Positions 22,301-34,265 of a stretch of 64,000 nucleotides of DNA are shown one piece after another. Source of the stretch: Eunapius fragilis (lineage: Eukaryota > Porifera > Demospongiae > Spongillida > Spongillidae); NCBI GenBank assembly GCA_963681505.1, contig OY811971.1:23343036-23407035 (forward strand). The letters are read 5' to 3'. Position 1 is the first letter of the stretch. Each line of letters opens with the position of its first letter. The notes beneath the pieces were generated by a model that had not been told where the DNA came from, ran no database searches, and saw only the letters and a program-made list of their open reading frames with translations. The position numbers were made by a program, and so were the translations under genes.

Positions 22301-22444
22301 ATTGTAGACGGGATATAATTTCCCCGAGATGGCATCCCGCCACTGTCCCGCTATCCACGCCTTATTCTTCAGAAGCTGCGTGCGGGCGACGGCGGGAACC
22401 CCGCGGCCTAAGAAGCTAAGAGTCATGATGCTGCTTTGTACCAC
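19384..22444 (-). CDS. ALDH5A1: succinate-semialdehyde dehydrogenase, mitochondrial
   Basis: Oxidises succinic semialdehyde to succinate with NAD+, the last step of GABA catabolism, in mitochondria. Ten phase-consistent exons on the minus strand: 22444-22274, 22219-22133, 22078-21995, 21922-21635, 21526-21383, 21151-21008, 20944-20789, 20019-19847, 19722-19664 and 19592-19384, 504 residues; human ALDH5A1 also has ten exons. Visible motifs: TPWNFPNAM near the cofactor cleft, FTGSTHVGK, the general-base LELGGNAPF, and the nucleophile in GQTCICTNR (Cys308, with Cys310 at the redox-partner position of the family). The C-terminal part has FGPVAGIIK and [14 protein letters not shown]. The N-terminus (VARTQLL) is compatible with a mitochondrial presequence; the ATG could be 22444 or 22426. 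It diverges from MCM10. Confidence 0.95.
21160..21262. repeat. purine-rich (GGAGGA)n tract in ALDH5A1 intron
   Basis: Intron between ALDH5A1 exons 6 and 5; the plus strand is an almost pure GGA/GGGG tract. Confidence 0.85.
21545..21630. repeat. (GGGGGA)n tract in ALDH5A1 intron
   Basis: About 85 bp of GGGAGGGGGAGGGG on the plus strand with more than ten G-runs of three or more, strongly quadruplex-prone. The intron is only 108 bp. Confidence 0.85.
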
Positions 22445-22496
22445 AATTGATCTCGATCACGTGACGATTGGCGGTAAAATTATCAGCGGCGGGAGA
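22445..22496. promoter_or_regulatory. 52-bp bidirectional promoter/5' leader between ALDH5A1 and MCM10
   Basis: The start codons of ALDH5A1 (minus, 22444) and MCM10 (plus, 22497) are 52 bp apart. The interval holds TCACGTGA (E-box palindrome, 22457-22464), ATTGG (inverted CCAAT, 22467-22471) and GGCGG (22470-22474, E2F/Sp1-like). Both transcripts probably start within or very near this block, although the real start sites could lie inside the opposite gene. Factor assignments are inferred from motifs. Confidence 0.6.
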
Positions 22497-25400
22497 ATGG
22501 AAGGTAAATTGACAACGTAGATGCTTGTATTCAAACTAACCACTTTGGTTATTCTCTTCAGACGACTCACTTCATGGGTTTTCTAGCGACGAGGAAGGAC
22601 TAGACCTGCTATCGGCCATTCTAGATCGAGAGAAACTGCCAAGCGTCGCGAGTGATGGAGCGGAAGATAGCCTCAGCCCCAAGGCACTGAGGAACAAGAT
22701 GGCTGCCGACAAGAGGAAGACGGCTGTGAGTGACCGTGCTGGCGACGATGAACTAGCGCTAATGAAAGGTAAGGGCTGTGGGCGTGTGTGCTGTTTGCAT
22801 TCGGTTACGTACTGGCCCGAGCAGCGAAGCTTGCTGCTATGGAAACAGAGATGCTGAAACTGAAACAGATGGTGGCGTCGAATGAGCAGCGCCCTCACGT
22901 GAGGCAACGAACAGCTGAGCTGCCAACCAGACGAGACAGTGATGTAGGTCACGTGGCACGCGATCGCCCAGGCAGCGCAGTTCCCAGACCACCCAGCACC
23001 CGAGCAACAGATGAGCCACCTCTGGATAGAGAGATAAGCCTTGGGATAGCTAAACAGAGGAGGGAGGATGCTGAGAATGGTGTCGTGACAGAGAAGTACT
23101 CTGGTTTAAGAATTAAGTGAGTCATGAGGTGGGAGGGAGGGTCATGACAGAGATATTCCAACATTATGGGTGGGACGGGTGACCCTCCCATCTAGCTATG
23201 AGTAATGGAGGAGCCCCATTGATCAGGGGATGGTGTGCTCAGGGGATGGTGTGCTCAGGGGATGGTGTGCTCAGGGGATGGTGTGCTCAGGGGATGGTGT
23301 GCTCAGGGGATGGTGTGCTCAGGGGATGGTGTGCTCAGGGGATGGTGTGCTCAGGGGATGGTGTGCTCAGGGGATGGTGTGCCCAGGGGATGGTGTGCCC
23401 AGGGGATGGTGTGCTCAGGGGATGGTGTGCTCAGGGGATGGTGTGCTCAGGGGATGGTGTGCTCAGGGGATGGTGTGCTCAGGGGATGGTGTGCTCAGGG
23501 GATGGTGTGCTCAGGGGATGGTGTGCTCAGGGGATGGTGTGCTCAGGGGATGGTGTGCACAGGGGATGGTGTGCCCAGGGGATGGTGTGCTCAGGGGATG
23601 GTGTGCCCAGGGGATGGTGTGCTCAGGGGATGGTGTGCTCAGGGGATGGTGTGCTCAGGGGATGGTGTGCTCAGGGGATGGTGTGCTCAGGGGATGGTGT
23701 GCCCAGGGGATGGTGTGCTCAGGGGATGGTGTGCTCAGGGGATGGTGAGCTCAGGGATGGATGGATGGCAGGGCATTTCTGTATATAACAGGGCATCATC
23801 GCAGTAATGTATTTTTTAAAACTGTATTGATACCAATATGTTAGTCCCCTATGTACTTGGTAGGTATCTACTGAAATTGCTTCCAAAACATTTCATAATT
23901 TGTTTAACTATAACATGAATGTTTCCCATGCCTTCCCCCCCCCCACCCCCCTGGAGCCCCCCCCCCCCCCACCCCACCCCCCTGGAGCCCCCCCCCCCCC
24001 CCCCCCCCATTTGGATTTACTCATGCTGTGTCAGGAGAACTTGCTTTATGGACAGTAATTATGACACAGTACACACTATGGATACTGTGTAGTGCTAATG
24101 ATCTTATTGGGACGTTGATCTGCCCATCACAGACTGTAATCTGGACTGTCATAGCTCATCTGAGCGATGCAGGGGAGGGGGGGGGTCCCCTTCTTAAGCA
24201 ATTTATCGCATTGCTTAGTAACAAAAGAAAGGCCTAACCTCATTAATAGCCTCATTAATAACCTCATTAATACAAATGTATAGCCGTATATAGATTTATA
24301 ATGGTGTACCAGTACATGTATAATAACTTTAACTGGTCTGGATTGTGCTGCCGTTTAATAACTGGCCTGGTTGTTTAATAACTGGCCTGGATTGTGCTGC
24401 TGTTTAATAACTGGCCTGGATTGTGCCGCTGTTTAATAACTGGCCTGGATTGTGCTGCTGTTTAATAACTGGCCTGGATTGTGCCGCTGTTTAATAACTG
24501 GCCTGGATTGTGCCGCTGTTTAATAACTGGCCTGGATTGTGCCGCTGTTTAATAACTGGCCTGGATTGTGCCGCTGTTTAATAACTGGCCTGGATTGTGC
24601 CGCTGTTTAATAACTGGCCTGGATTGTGCCGCTGTTTAATAACTGGCCTGGATTGTGCCGCTGTTTAATAACTCTGTGTATGCAGGTGGCTTCTTTAGTT
24701 GCCTACTGTGTTGTATTCCTGAACACACTAGCTTGGTGACCTCATTGGTGCAACCTCATTGGTGCAACCTCATTGGTGTAACCTCATTGGAGCTTTACCT
24801 TTGAGAGTACAATACCATTTTCTGTAATCATGACATCATTTCCTAGGTACTGGCTGATATATTTCCTTAATTTGTACATATCGTTTTGTGCTACAGCTAA
24901 CTGACCAGTCATTATCAGGGTTTCATCGAGGGGGGGGGGGCAGGGGGGGGCATTTGCCCCCCTTGCCATTATATTGCCCCCCCTTGGTATTTATGGAGTG
25001 ATCTTTAATAAATGCATCATAACTACACAAGTGATGAATACAACATATACTGTAACACCAGTCTGTAGTCTAAAAGTAATTTGATTTGCCTTATAATTGC
25101 CCCCTCTAAAAAATATAAACTCTACTTTTGCCCCCCCTTGAGGTTTTTTCTCAATGAAACCCTGATTATGGAGGTATAGGTTTATCACCCTTTGGTCCTC
25201 AATGGAGGTAGTCTGGGGACTAGTGCAATATTTTAATGGTACATCTCAACAAAATTGCAGATTCTAAAATAAACCTGTCATGATCGCGGCAAGTTGACGT
25301 TTTTGCAACCTGGGTCTATAAGTTTCAAGAACTAAATACAATACCAAATCCACCAGAAAAATTTAGGAAACAAGTAATAAAAACATTCTCTACACGAGAA

Positions 25401-28400
25401 GGTTGGTGGTATATAGGAATCAAAGGTGATGGTGGTGTAAAAAGCAAGGGAACAAGGCTTCTGATTGAAAAGAAATAGACCTATATTAGCACGCACATTT
25501 AAATGCCACAACATGCTGCTAATATAGGTCTATTTCATTTTTCCTTTTCAATCAGAAGCCTTGTTCCCTTGCTTTTTACACCACCATCACCTTTGATTCC
25601 TTTATACCACCAACCTTCTCGTATAGAGGATATTTGTTACCCACATGCACACACACACACATGCACACACACACACACACACACACATAGACATAATAAG
25701 TAGAGTTATAGGCTTATGGGGAGTGACCCAACTCTGTTGTCTGTCTAAGTCTGTCTTATAATGGCATTCATTACACTGCATGGCTCCATCTGTAATGTGA
25801 TCATTATCAGTTAGCCATGCCAACAGGGAAGGGAGGTACATGTACAGCAGCTAGCTACATCTGTTCCACTGGTCTGTTTGTTGATTAGTTTAAGAGGTAA
25901 GCATAATAACATTACATCAGGTCTAATGTTAGTGTCTATTCAGAGTACTATCCAATCTGTTCTGTTACATTATGTCACCTTGATGCAACATGTTAGTTCA
26001 ACCAGATGACCTCACCTCATGCCAGCCAGCCTTCTCTCTCCCCCTCCAATGGCGGCGGAGCTTCAGAGGCCTTGGTAGGGCCAGTGGCCCTACCAAGGCC
26101 TCTGAAGGTATATATGTATTTACAACATTCAGTGTGCGGCTCACGGCACGCAGTAATTTAATAAGTGCTATTGCATCATGATGTTAATTTAGCTAGCTTG
26201 AATTAATAAATGAAGTGTTTATACCTGACCATTTAGCCACCAAAGATTTTACCCTTCCGCCGCTGCTGCCCTCACCCTCACCCTCACCCCTACCCTCACA
26301 CCCCCACCCCTCACCCCCACCCCCTCACCCCCTCACCCCTACCCCCACCTCATCCGGCGTAATAACTGTACAAACCTATGAAGGTGTGGTCACGTGTGGG
26401 CTCCACCCACCAGCAGGTGTGTGGGCTCCACCCACCAGCAGGTGTGTTGCCATGTGTATGCATGTACTAAGACATACAATTCGATGAGGCAAGAAAGGCT
26501 GTACAAGAGATTTAAGAAAGCTCAGTAGCCCCTCCCCTCACCCTGTAGCCCCTCCCTTCACCCTGTAGCCCCTCCCCTCATCCTGTAGCCCCTCCCCTCA
26601 CCCTGTAGCCCCTCCCCTCACCCTGTAGCCCCTCCCCTCACCCTGTAGCCCCTCCCCTCACCCTGTAGCCCCTCCCCTCACCCTGTAGCCCCTCCCCTCA
26701 CCCTGTAGCCCCTCCCCTCACTCTGTAGCCCCTCCTCCTCACCCTGTAGCCCCTCCCCTCACCCTGTAGCCCCTCCCCTCACCCTGTAGCCCCTCCCCCT
26801 CACCCTGTAGCCCCTCCCCCTCACCCTGTAGTTACCTCCAGAGCATAAGGAGCTGACCAATGAACACGTTGGTCAACATGCTTCCCTTAACTGTATACAG
26901 TTATGACATTGGCTATTGGCTCCGATATGATGGAGTAATTTACGTGCATATTTTCACATGACATCAGAGGCATGCTGATTGGCCAATCTCTTGTCTGATA
27001 TTGAGAAATGGCTCTATTGAATGGAATGTCTGGCTACTGACTAAGGTCTTCAGTTCAGCCAATTATGTGCGTTATGACCCCCCAAATGTATCCCTCACCT
27101 TCACTTTATTTAATGCACTCCTTAGTCCTGGGAACTAGGGAGCGTATACTCACCATGCACTTAGAAGGATACAGTGACCCTAAGATCACACCCCTAAGAC
27201 CACACCACTTCACCCCTAACACCACACCTCTTAACCCTAACACCCCACCTCTTCACCTCTAACTCCACACCTCTTAACCCTAACACCCCACCTCTTCACC
27301 CCTAACACCACACCTCTTCACCCATCATCATATGTACCACACATAGCCTATGAGAATGTCTGCATAAGCGGGCTTTGAATGGAACATAACAAGGGTCTAA
27401 TAAGAAGGGGAAATGTGTAATAGTCCTATTCACCCCTATCACCACTATTGCCTCTCTGGAAATAGATGATATCTAAAGGCGACCCATACACTAGACTACA
27501 TGTTGCCTGCAACTCAATGAATCCAATTATATTTTCAGTAAAACATTAGTTTACTGATATTTTACTAAAATTTACAGTGTTGTGCACAACGTGTTGCCTG
27601 GTGCATGGTTGGCTTCATGGTAGTTATGGTAGTTATGGAGGGTCTTGGACCATGCTGTATGATGGTATGACTGTAGGGACATGTCCGTCCCATGTTGGTA
27701 TCTTAGCCCCGCCTCTCCTACCCCTACGATGATGTTGCGTACACACACTATGGGATAACACCTCTTCCCCCCAGGAATCCATTGGTCTCCGGTGAGCAGA
27801 TGAAGCAGCGTATGGACGGCCGCCATATGGTACGCATACCAAAGATAGGTACTCACCTCAAAGGAGGTGACATTGAAGGAGATTGGGTTACCATGGGTGT
27901 GGTGGTAGACAAATTACCACCCAAAGACTCTTCTAAGGGCGAAAAATTCTGTGTGTGGAAACTGTCGGACCTCAGTAGCCAGAAATCCCTGGTGTCGCTA
28001 TTTCTGTTTGGCAAGGCCTTTCAAGAGCACTGGAAGACACCTGCTGGTCACGTTGTGGCCCTCCTCAACCCCTCCATCATGCCTAATAAGGAGGTGAGGG
28101 GCGGAGCTTCAAATTTTTAACCCTTTCACTTCTTCCCCCCACCACACACACACACACACACACACACTCCCCCAGTCTGGGGAAGTAGACAAGGCTAACA
28201 TTGCTCTGTCCGTTGATAATGCTCAGAAGGTGATGTCGGTTGGCGTGTCCCAAGACTTCACTTTGTGCAAAGGAGCCACCAAGAGTGGGAAGAAGTGTAC
28301 TAACTTTGCCAACAAGCAGGACGGGGGTTACTGTGACTACCACGTTCAGGGAGCATACAACAGGCTGAGATCACAGAGGATGGAGTGTCAGAGGGGGTGA

Positions 28401-30532
28401 GTGTATGACCACACACCCTCCCTTCTGGCCCCTCCCATCACCCCCCCCCACCCCCAGGTATGGGCCATCTGCTAGCAGACTACATGATAAGCTGTTCAGT
28501 CAGTCCAAAACAGAAGTGTTCTACTATGGGGGACAGTCCTTCTCTGCCGCAGGGGGAGGGGGAGGGGGAGGAGGGGGTCACGGGGTGCATCCTCCAGCTG
28601 GCAAAGGAGGTGTCAAGCTGTTTGCTCCCGGAGCTAAGGAGTCGGTAACCAAGGTTACCACAGAGATAGCCAGCACAAGACAAGCAAGTGGCTTCCATAG
28701 AAGCAGGGAAGGCGTGGTCACGCACGAGGGCGTGGTTACAGACGAACCCTCTGATGTCATGTGAGTAATACCATACTTTGCACATAGCTATGGGTGTGCT
28801 CTATTTAGGAAGCAGACGGTAAGGAGCCATAGTGTTGGAGCCCAGTACCTCAGTGAACAACATAAGAAGGATGAAGCCATTAAAGCTGGTTAGTTGACCA
28901 CTAGAGCTGATTAGTTGACCAAACCTACCCCAACTGCCATCCTTTCCAGGCAGCTGCGCTAAGACGGCTTCACAGCTGCTTCAGGAACACTCACATAAGA
29001 TGAAGATGAAAGAGGCCATGCATGTGGTATCCATGGTAACTTGTGGTCCAAAGGATCCTGTGGTTGGGGGAGGAGGGTGGCCAGATGGTGGCCTCTTTGC
29101 TCCTGACAACACTGTGGTCAGAGCACAAAGAGATGTCATCCCTTCCACTGGGGGAAGCTCTGAAAGTGCTATGACCAAGGGGATTACCCCACAATCACCT
29201 TTGGGGAATTCCTTGAGACATGACAGATCACATGACAGATCACATGACCAACTTGTGAGCAGCCACCCTATGTCAGTGAAGCCATCTCGTGCAAAGGTAG
29301 CGTTGGTGTTAAGAGGTTAACCTTATCCGACCTGTGGCCCCTCCCCCTTGTAGCTCAGGGCACTGGCTATGGTTCAGCAGAAAGGTCCCATCTCCAAGTG
29401 CTCCACCAGCCAACGTAACCATAGCAACCATAGTGCCTTGTCTGAAGCACAGAAAGAAGCCGTATTAAAAAGAGTCCAGTCCTCTGATGGTAAGGGGCGT
29501 GGCAAGGGGTGTGGTTTCCACCTCTCAATGTGTGGGTTCATTACAGATGAGGTCTCTCCGAGTCTTAAGAGGTCTAAGTTGGACGTAGCTTCCCCTGATG
29601 TCCAGAGTGTACTAAACGCCAAATCATCACATGACTGGGAGTTGAAGGAGGTGGGTGTGTCCTTGGTGACATGTTACTATGGTTGCATTTACAAATAGGG
29701 TGTGGCCATCATGATGTCATGCACAGGAGGAGTGGCAGAGGGAGGAGGTCTACTTTGATCAGCTGGAGAAGAAGGAGGCAATGGAGGATAAGCTCAAGAC
29801 CTTGAAGGAGCTCAGTGTATCTGTAGTGCAGTGCAAGCAGGTATGTGTGCCTGAGGGGGAGGTGCCTTTAGATGGGTGCCCGAGGGGGAGGTGCCCTTTA
29901 GATGGGTGCCCGAGGGGGAGGTGCCCTTTAGATGGGTGTGCATGAGGGGGAGGTGCCCTTTAGATGGGTGCCCGAGGGGGAGGTGCCCTTTAGATGGGTG
30001 CCTGAGGGAGAGGTGCCCTTTAGATGGGTGTGATTTGACGGTGGATTGCATGTCCATGTGAACAACCTGCCTTCGGCTTCTGTCGCACCCTAAAGCCATA
30101 ATCGCCACCTATCCACACCACCAGACGGATGTTTAGATGGTTCGAGATGTTTGCTGTTTGGGTTTAGGTGTGCGTAGATGGATAGCAAAGTGCTATAGTT
30201 GCATAGATGACTGCTGACATCACGTTGTGTGCACAAGCCTCTTAATGTTTTATTGCGCAACAGTGCAGATATGTTGCTGAAGGAGCAGGCGAATTGTGCA
30301 AGAGGCAAAACCACGCCCTTACACGGTTCAGGGCAGTCAAGAGGTTCTTTGAGTGTCAAGGCTGTAAGGAGAGGTGTGCAACTTACAACAGCCAATACCC
30401 GACCAAACCATGCCGGTAAGGGAATGTAACATGGGAATGTGACTTCAATGTGCCCCGACTTGGGAATGTGCCTTCATTACTTTGTGCAGCAAATGTGGTG
30501 GAAATAGCTACAAGCCGACGTGTGTTTGGAAG

Positions 30533-30593
<61 letters not shown>

Positions 30594-30695
30594 GAACATG
30601 ATGTCATTCCTCAGGAGCGGAAGGGACCTCAGTTACCTACTGAAACTTTGCTGCTGCGTGGAGAGGAAATTAAATATCTAAACAGCCTATCATAA
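22497..30695 (+). CDS. MCM10: minichromosome maintenance protein 10, DNA replication factor
   Basis: Fourteen phase-consistent exons: 22497-22503, 22562-22768, 22825-23116, 27775-28093, 28176-28396, 28458-28760, 28809-28888, 28950-29296, 29354-29489, 29547-29650, 29727-29840, 30264-30415, 30490-30532 and 30615-30695, 801 residues against about 875 in human. MCM10 activates the CMG helicase at replication origins and binds ssDNA, polymerase alpha and PCNA. Visible: an N-terminal coiled-coil region (METEMLKLKQM), the OB-fold core beginning at SGLRIKNPLVSGEQM and containing VSLFLFGKAF, the internal zinc finger with KKCTNFANKQDGGYCDYH, and the C-terminal zinc ribbon (CKQC, CQGC, CRKC) ending in LRGEEIKYLNSLS. 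Exon 1 encodes only two full codons. Intron 3 is 4658 bp, far larger than the others. It is tandem with the protease gene starting at 31076. Confidence 0.95.
23224..23757. repeat. 16-bp minisatellite, about 33 copies (MCM10 intron 3)
   Basis: Unit GCTCAGGGGATGGTGT; a few units have GCCC or GCAC in place of GCTC. All three plus-strand frames are open because 16 is not a multiple of 3; these open frames are artefacts. Confidence 0.97.
23937..24008. repeat. C-rich homopolymer block
   Basis: Several runs of 9-18 C interrupted by CCTGGAGC and ACCCCA; two copies of CCCCTGGAGCCCC. Confidence 0.95.
24340..24672. repeat. 29-bp minisatellite, about 11 copies (MCM10 intron 3)
   Basis: Unit TTAATAACTGGCCTGGATTG followed by TGCCGCTGT; the first copies have TGCTG variants. 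There are no spacers, so it is not a CRISPR array. Confidence 0.95.
24673..24914. other. MCM10 intron 3 interior
   Basis: Includes a small CCTCATTGGTGCAA tandem (about 24742-24790). No coding evidence. Confidence 0.6.
24915..25165. repeat. terminal-inverted-repeat MITE with G/C runs
   Basis: Left end TATCAGGGTTTCATCGAGG pairs with right end CTCAATGAAACCCTGATTA. The interior has several runs of 7-12 G or C. It lies in MCM10 intron 3. Confidence 0.75.
25371..25640. repeat. foldback MITE, family B (copy 3)
   Basis: CAAGTAATAAAAACATTCTC with ACGAGAAGGTTGGTGGTATA at the left; complement at the right (ACCAACCTTCTCGTATAG). A CA microsatellite follows directly at about 25647-25688. It lies in MCM10 intron 3. 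Confidence 0.9.
25690..26036. other. MCM10 intron 3 interior
   Basis: No gene or repeat family recognised. Confidence 0.55.
26037..26110. repeat. short palindrome
   Basis: CTTCAGAGGCCTTGGTAGGG followed by CCAGTGG and CCCTACCAAGGCCTCTGAAG, nearly perfect. It lies in MCM10 intron 3. Confidence 0.85.
26262..26350. repeat. CCCTCA/CCCCTA-rich pyrimidine tract
   Basis: Degenerate CACCCCCACCCCTCACCC units in MCM10 intron 3. Confidence 0.8.
26519..26832. repeat. 20-bp minisatellite, about 15 copies (MCM10 intron 3)
   Basis: Unit AGCCCCTCCCCTCACCCTGT with few variants; the last copies gain an extra C. Confidence 0.96.
27165..27330. repeat. imperfect CACACCTCTTCACCCCTAA repeat
   Basis: Seven or eight diverged units of 16-24 bp close to the 3' end of MCM10 intron 3. 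Confidence 0.75.
29853..30030. repeat. about 29-bp minisatellite in MCM10 intron 11
   Basis: Six units of GAGGGGGAGGTGCCCTTTAG followed by ATGGGTGCC. They start 12 bp after the exon 11 donor. Confidence 0.9.
30537..30592. repeat. (TG)n microsatellite in the last MCM10 intron
   Basis: About 27 TG units beginning directly at the donor site after exon 13. Confidence 0.95.
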
Positions 30696-31075
30696 TCTTG
30701 TTAACTGTTGATAATCATTATACCATTCATTCTTTCTTTTGTAATTTTCATGTGACTCATGTGATATTACTGATACATGTACATCATCAGCTCTCATGTG
30801 GAGGGGGTGGGTATGGTTAAAATTTAAATTTGCAGTACCAGAGGGTAAGGAACATTATTGCAATAATTACTCGTACCGGGAACAATGTTTCGTTAACAAT
30901 GTTGGTCAGGGTTCACATGCAGAAGGTGATTTGAAATTGCATTTTTTGAACGCTTAAGTAATTTCTAACCGCGCGGAAGCCCTTGAACATAACATTGCTC
31001 AAATGACGCAGCTGCTTACAAAAGCCTGCTTCACACGACGTGCAGTATAGTTGCCGCGTAAGGAGAGCGGAGGCC
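30696..31075. other. intergenic spacer between MCM10 and the M8 protease gene
   Basis: 380 bp holding the MCM10 3' end and the presumed promoter of the downstream gene. No clear TATA box or polyadenylation signal seen. Confidence 0.5.
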
Positions 31076-31824
31076 ATGCAGTTAATTCTGGTAGCTGGGA
31101 TCTTTCTGCTATCTGCTGCTACTGCGGCACCTTTTGCCATAGAGGCTAAGGGGAACGAGGTACGTCCAGTCAGACTCTGGTCCAGTGCTGTGAGGACTTG
31201 TAGCCGGCTAGTATATCATGCATATGCCTATAGCTCCAATACTGGGCCAGGCGCGGGAACACCTCAGAATCGAGCAGTGTATTTATAAAAGCTATTGCGT
31301 ATGAGCTCCGCCAATTTGCATGAATGATATGTGTGTGCGTGAGAAATATGACGTTATGCGAAGGAGCTTTTTACACCACGTGCCCGAAGGAATGCGCGTG
31401 CGTTGCAAAGCCAAAGGAAATCGCCTTTTTCTCCAGCATGCATTGCTCGGAGGATGCGTTGTTAGTCACGCTCCATTGCACACGGCACATCAAAGCACAT
31501 GTATTCATAGCAGCAATGTAAATGTACATGTACTTCTATTGCGATAAGATATTACACCACGCCTGCTTGTCTTTGAACCCCTGTGTGCTGCAGGAGGTGT
31601 GGGCGTCTATGCGAATCACTCCTGTGTACACTTCATCTGTATCAAGGTAACGCATTCCCAGCCAGCTGTTGTTTGGGAAAGATAAGACCTGCCTAGGACC
31701 TTTGTAATCTTTGCACAAGCCTGCCCACAAGCCTGCCCACACCTTGTGACCTTGTGAAGTATTGAGCAAGTCTTTTTCTAAGAAATTGCACAAGAACTTT
31801 TAGCTTTTAGCTGGTGTTTGTGTG

Positions 31825-31887
<63 letters not shown>

Positions 31888-34178
31888 GTGTGTATGCACA
31901 TAAGTGCTTATTTGACCTGTATTGCTTAATTTGCAGTTTTTCTAGAGACATCCAGAAGTTGATCAAGGTTGTGTGTGTGTGTGTGTGTGTTCTGTGTGTT
32001 CTGTGTGTACAATCTATACCTCTTTCTTTCCAGAATGTCTTACTTCGTTCAGTGACCTCATGGTTCTCAGAGGTGGTTAGGGTAAGGAGGTCCAACGTCC
32101 AGCTGATAAGGTTAGTGTGAGAGGTATGTGACCCCCAAGGCACTCCATCCCATGTCAGGCAAAACAGAAACCAAATACCAGACATCATCAAATAGCTGGG
32201 CTATACCTCCAGCACACACACATCCATCCAGCCACTGCTGGTGGAACCATACCTTATTAGAAGCATATTTGGAGAATATTGATACACGGTGATGTAATCC
32301 TTTCTGCTAGGAGTGTGTTAATTGTATTCACAGAGGTCCACTGTTGTCATGACATTAAATATCCTAGAGTTCTCCCTCTACTCTCCCCTCTCCCCCTCCC
32401 CCTCTCCTTCTCACGAACGACCAATTCCGTAGGGACTGTTCCACTGGGACACAGTTCATCAAAGAAGACCACCACTACTGTATGGATTCTTGTGCCCAGA
32501 CCACCATGTGTGGTCCTGTTCCCATTCCAGACAACCACCTTCAAGTAAGTAGATATGCCACTCCCACACCACACCCCTAATGACGTCAGACCCCACCCAG
32601 CCCTGCAGTCGTTGTGATTCGTCAGGCTCAAATTGTGTAACAGACAGCACTCCTGGCCAAGGTATCAACAATACTGATTTTGTGCTGTACGTAAGCGCGG
32701 TGAATTCGGAGCGTTGTGGTGGGCAGTATTCAGGTTAGCCATACTGCCTCCCCATGGGTACGTGTGGTTAGCAAAAAGCTTGTCCCTTTTAGGCACGGTT
32801 GCCTATGGAGACCATTGCCAGCGGGAGCCTTTGTATAACAGGTAAGCGTGCACCTTCACCTGGACATATTGGAACTCCCTCCTCCCCAGACCCATTGCTG
32901 GGTTCCTAAACTTCTGTCCTGCCTTGCTGGTGGATGATTCGTCATATGACCACAAGATGGGGTCAATTTTCCATGAGCTTGTGCACACTCTGGTAAACTC
33001 ATACGTGTTCACCATGGCAACCATTTAACCCCTTTTCCATATTTAGGTCTTCTCAAAATTGCATTTCTCTTATTATCGAGATGAGGAGGGACTTCCCCGT
33101 ACACAGCGTTCTAGGAATGGGATCCCTCTGATCTCAGGCAGGTATGGTGGTCTGCGGGTAGTACTGCCTCACTTCACATCTCCTGCCCCCTCCTTCCTCC
33201 CTTACCTTAGTAACTACATTATCAGCAGCTCCACCCTTCGCTACATCAAAGGCCCTAGGTGGACACCTGAGAACCCACAGCTTGTTGCCATGGTTGTAAC
33301 TCCCAAAGTTGTGGTATGTGGGTGATGACATCAAATGACATCATGAAATAGGAAATGCTTTATTTAGAAGGCAGCTGTTGAACACTTCAACTGTACCACT
33401 CTAATTGGAGCACAGCTAGAGGATGTGTCTGGGGAGGAGGATCCTCATTGGGAGAAGTGGCTGTTCGGGGTAAGAGTTGGGCACTCCCCCCCCTGTTTAC
33501 CTACCAACAGGCCACACCCTCTTTCACACTAGGATGAGGTCATGACTCAGTCCTTATATGGTCACTATGTGGTCTCACGTATCACACTGGCATTGTTTGA
33601 GGACTCTGGGTATGCCCATAAAAGACAACTGCATGTTGACATCGTATGACATCATGTGACATCACAGGTGGTACCAGGTTGACTACAGATATGCTCAGAC
33701 TTTGGATTGGGGGAGGGGCAAGGGGTGTGGCTTTGTCAACAGCAGCTGTGGCAGCTGGTTACGTAATGCCCAGTAAGTGACCTGAGGGGGTACTGGATGG
33801 CCTGGGGACTGTTCCTCCTCCCCATCCTATACAGGGATACGTACCCATTCTGTAAGGATACAGATTGGTCAGGGAAACACCACCAGTGTGTTAACTCTTG
33901 GAAAGCTGTGGGAGACTGTAGCATCACGAACTACACCAGTCCTCTTATTGACCAGGTCAGTGGTGTGCCTACACACACATGCATATGTATGCACAGTGGT
34001 GGATCATGGGACCCTCTCTTTCATCTAATTATAATTTCATAGTTGCACAATGAACATAGCATATCTCAAACTTGATAACTTAACAATTGGGTCTCCCCCC
34101 ACTTTTAAAAATCCTGGATCTGACTCTGAACACACACACACATGACCCCCCTCACCCACTCACTTACACACACACACA

Positions 34179-34218
<40 letters not shown>

Positions 34219-34226
34219 ACCCCCCT

Positions 34227-34265
<39 letters not shown>

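Noticed and set aside
23198-23807. Three overlapping long open frames (170-196 codons) of GDGVLRGWCAQGMVCS type
   Set aside because: They arise because a 16-bp tandem repeat lacking stops is open in all three frames; it lies in an MCM10 intron.
24340-24672. Possible CRISPR-like direct repeat array
   Set aside because: 29-bp units abut with no spacers, and the context is an animal intron; it is a minisatellite.
26519-26832. Possible CRISPR-like direct repeat array
   Set aside because: 20-bp contiguous units without spacers.
31324-31521. Cys-rich frame (TLCEGAFYTTCPKECACV...) in the first intron of the M8 gene
   Set aside because: Exon 1 joins exon 2 in phase without it and the M8 homology does not require it; no clean splice sites.
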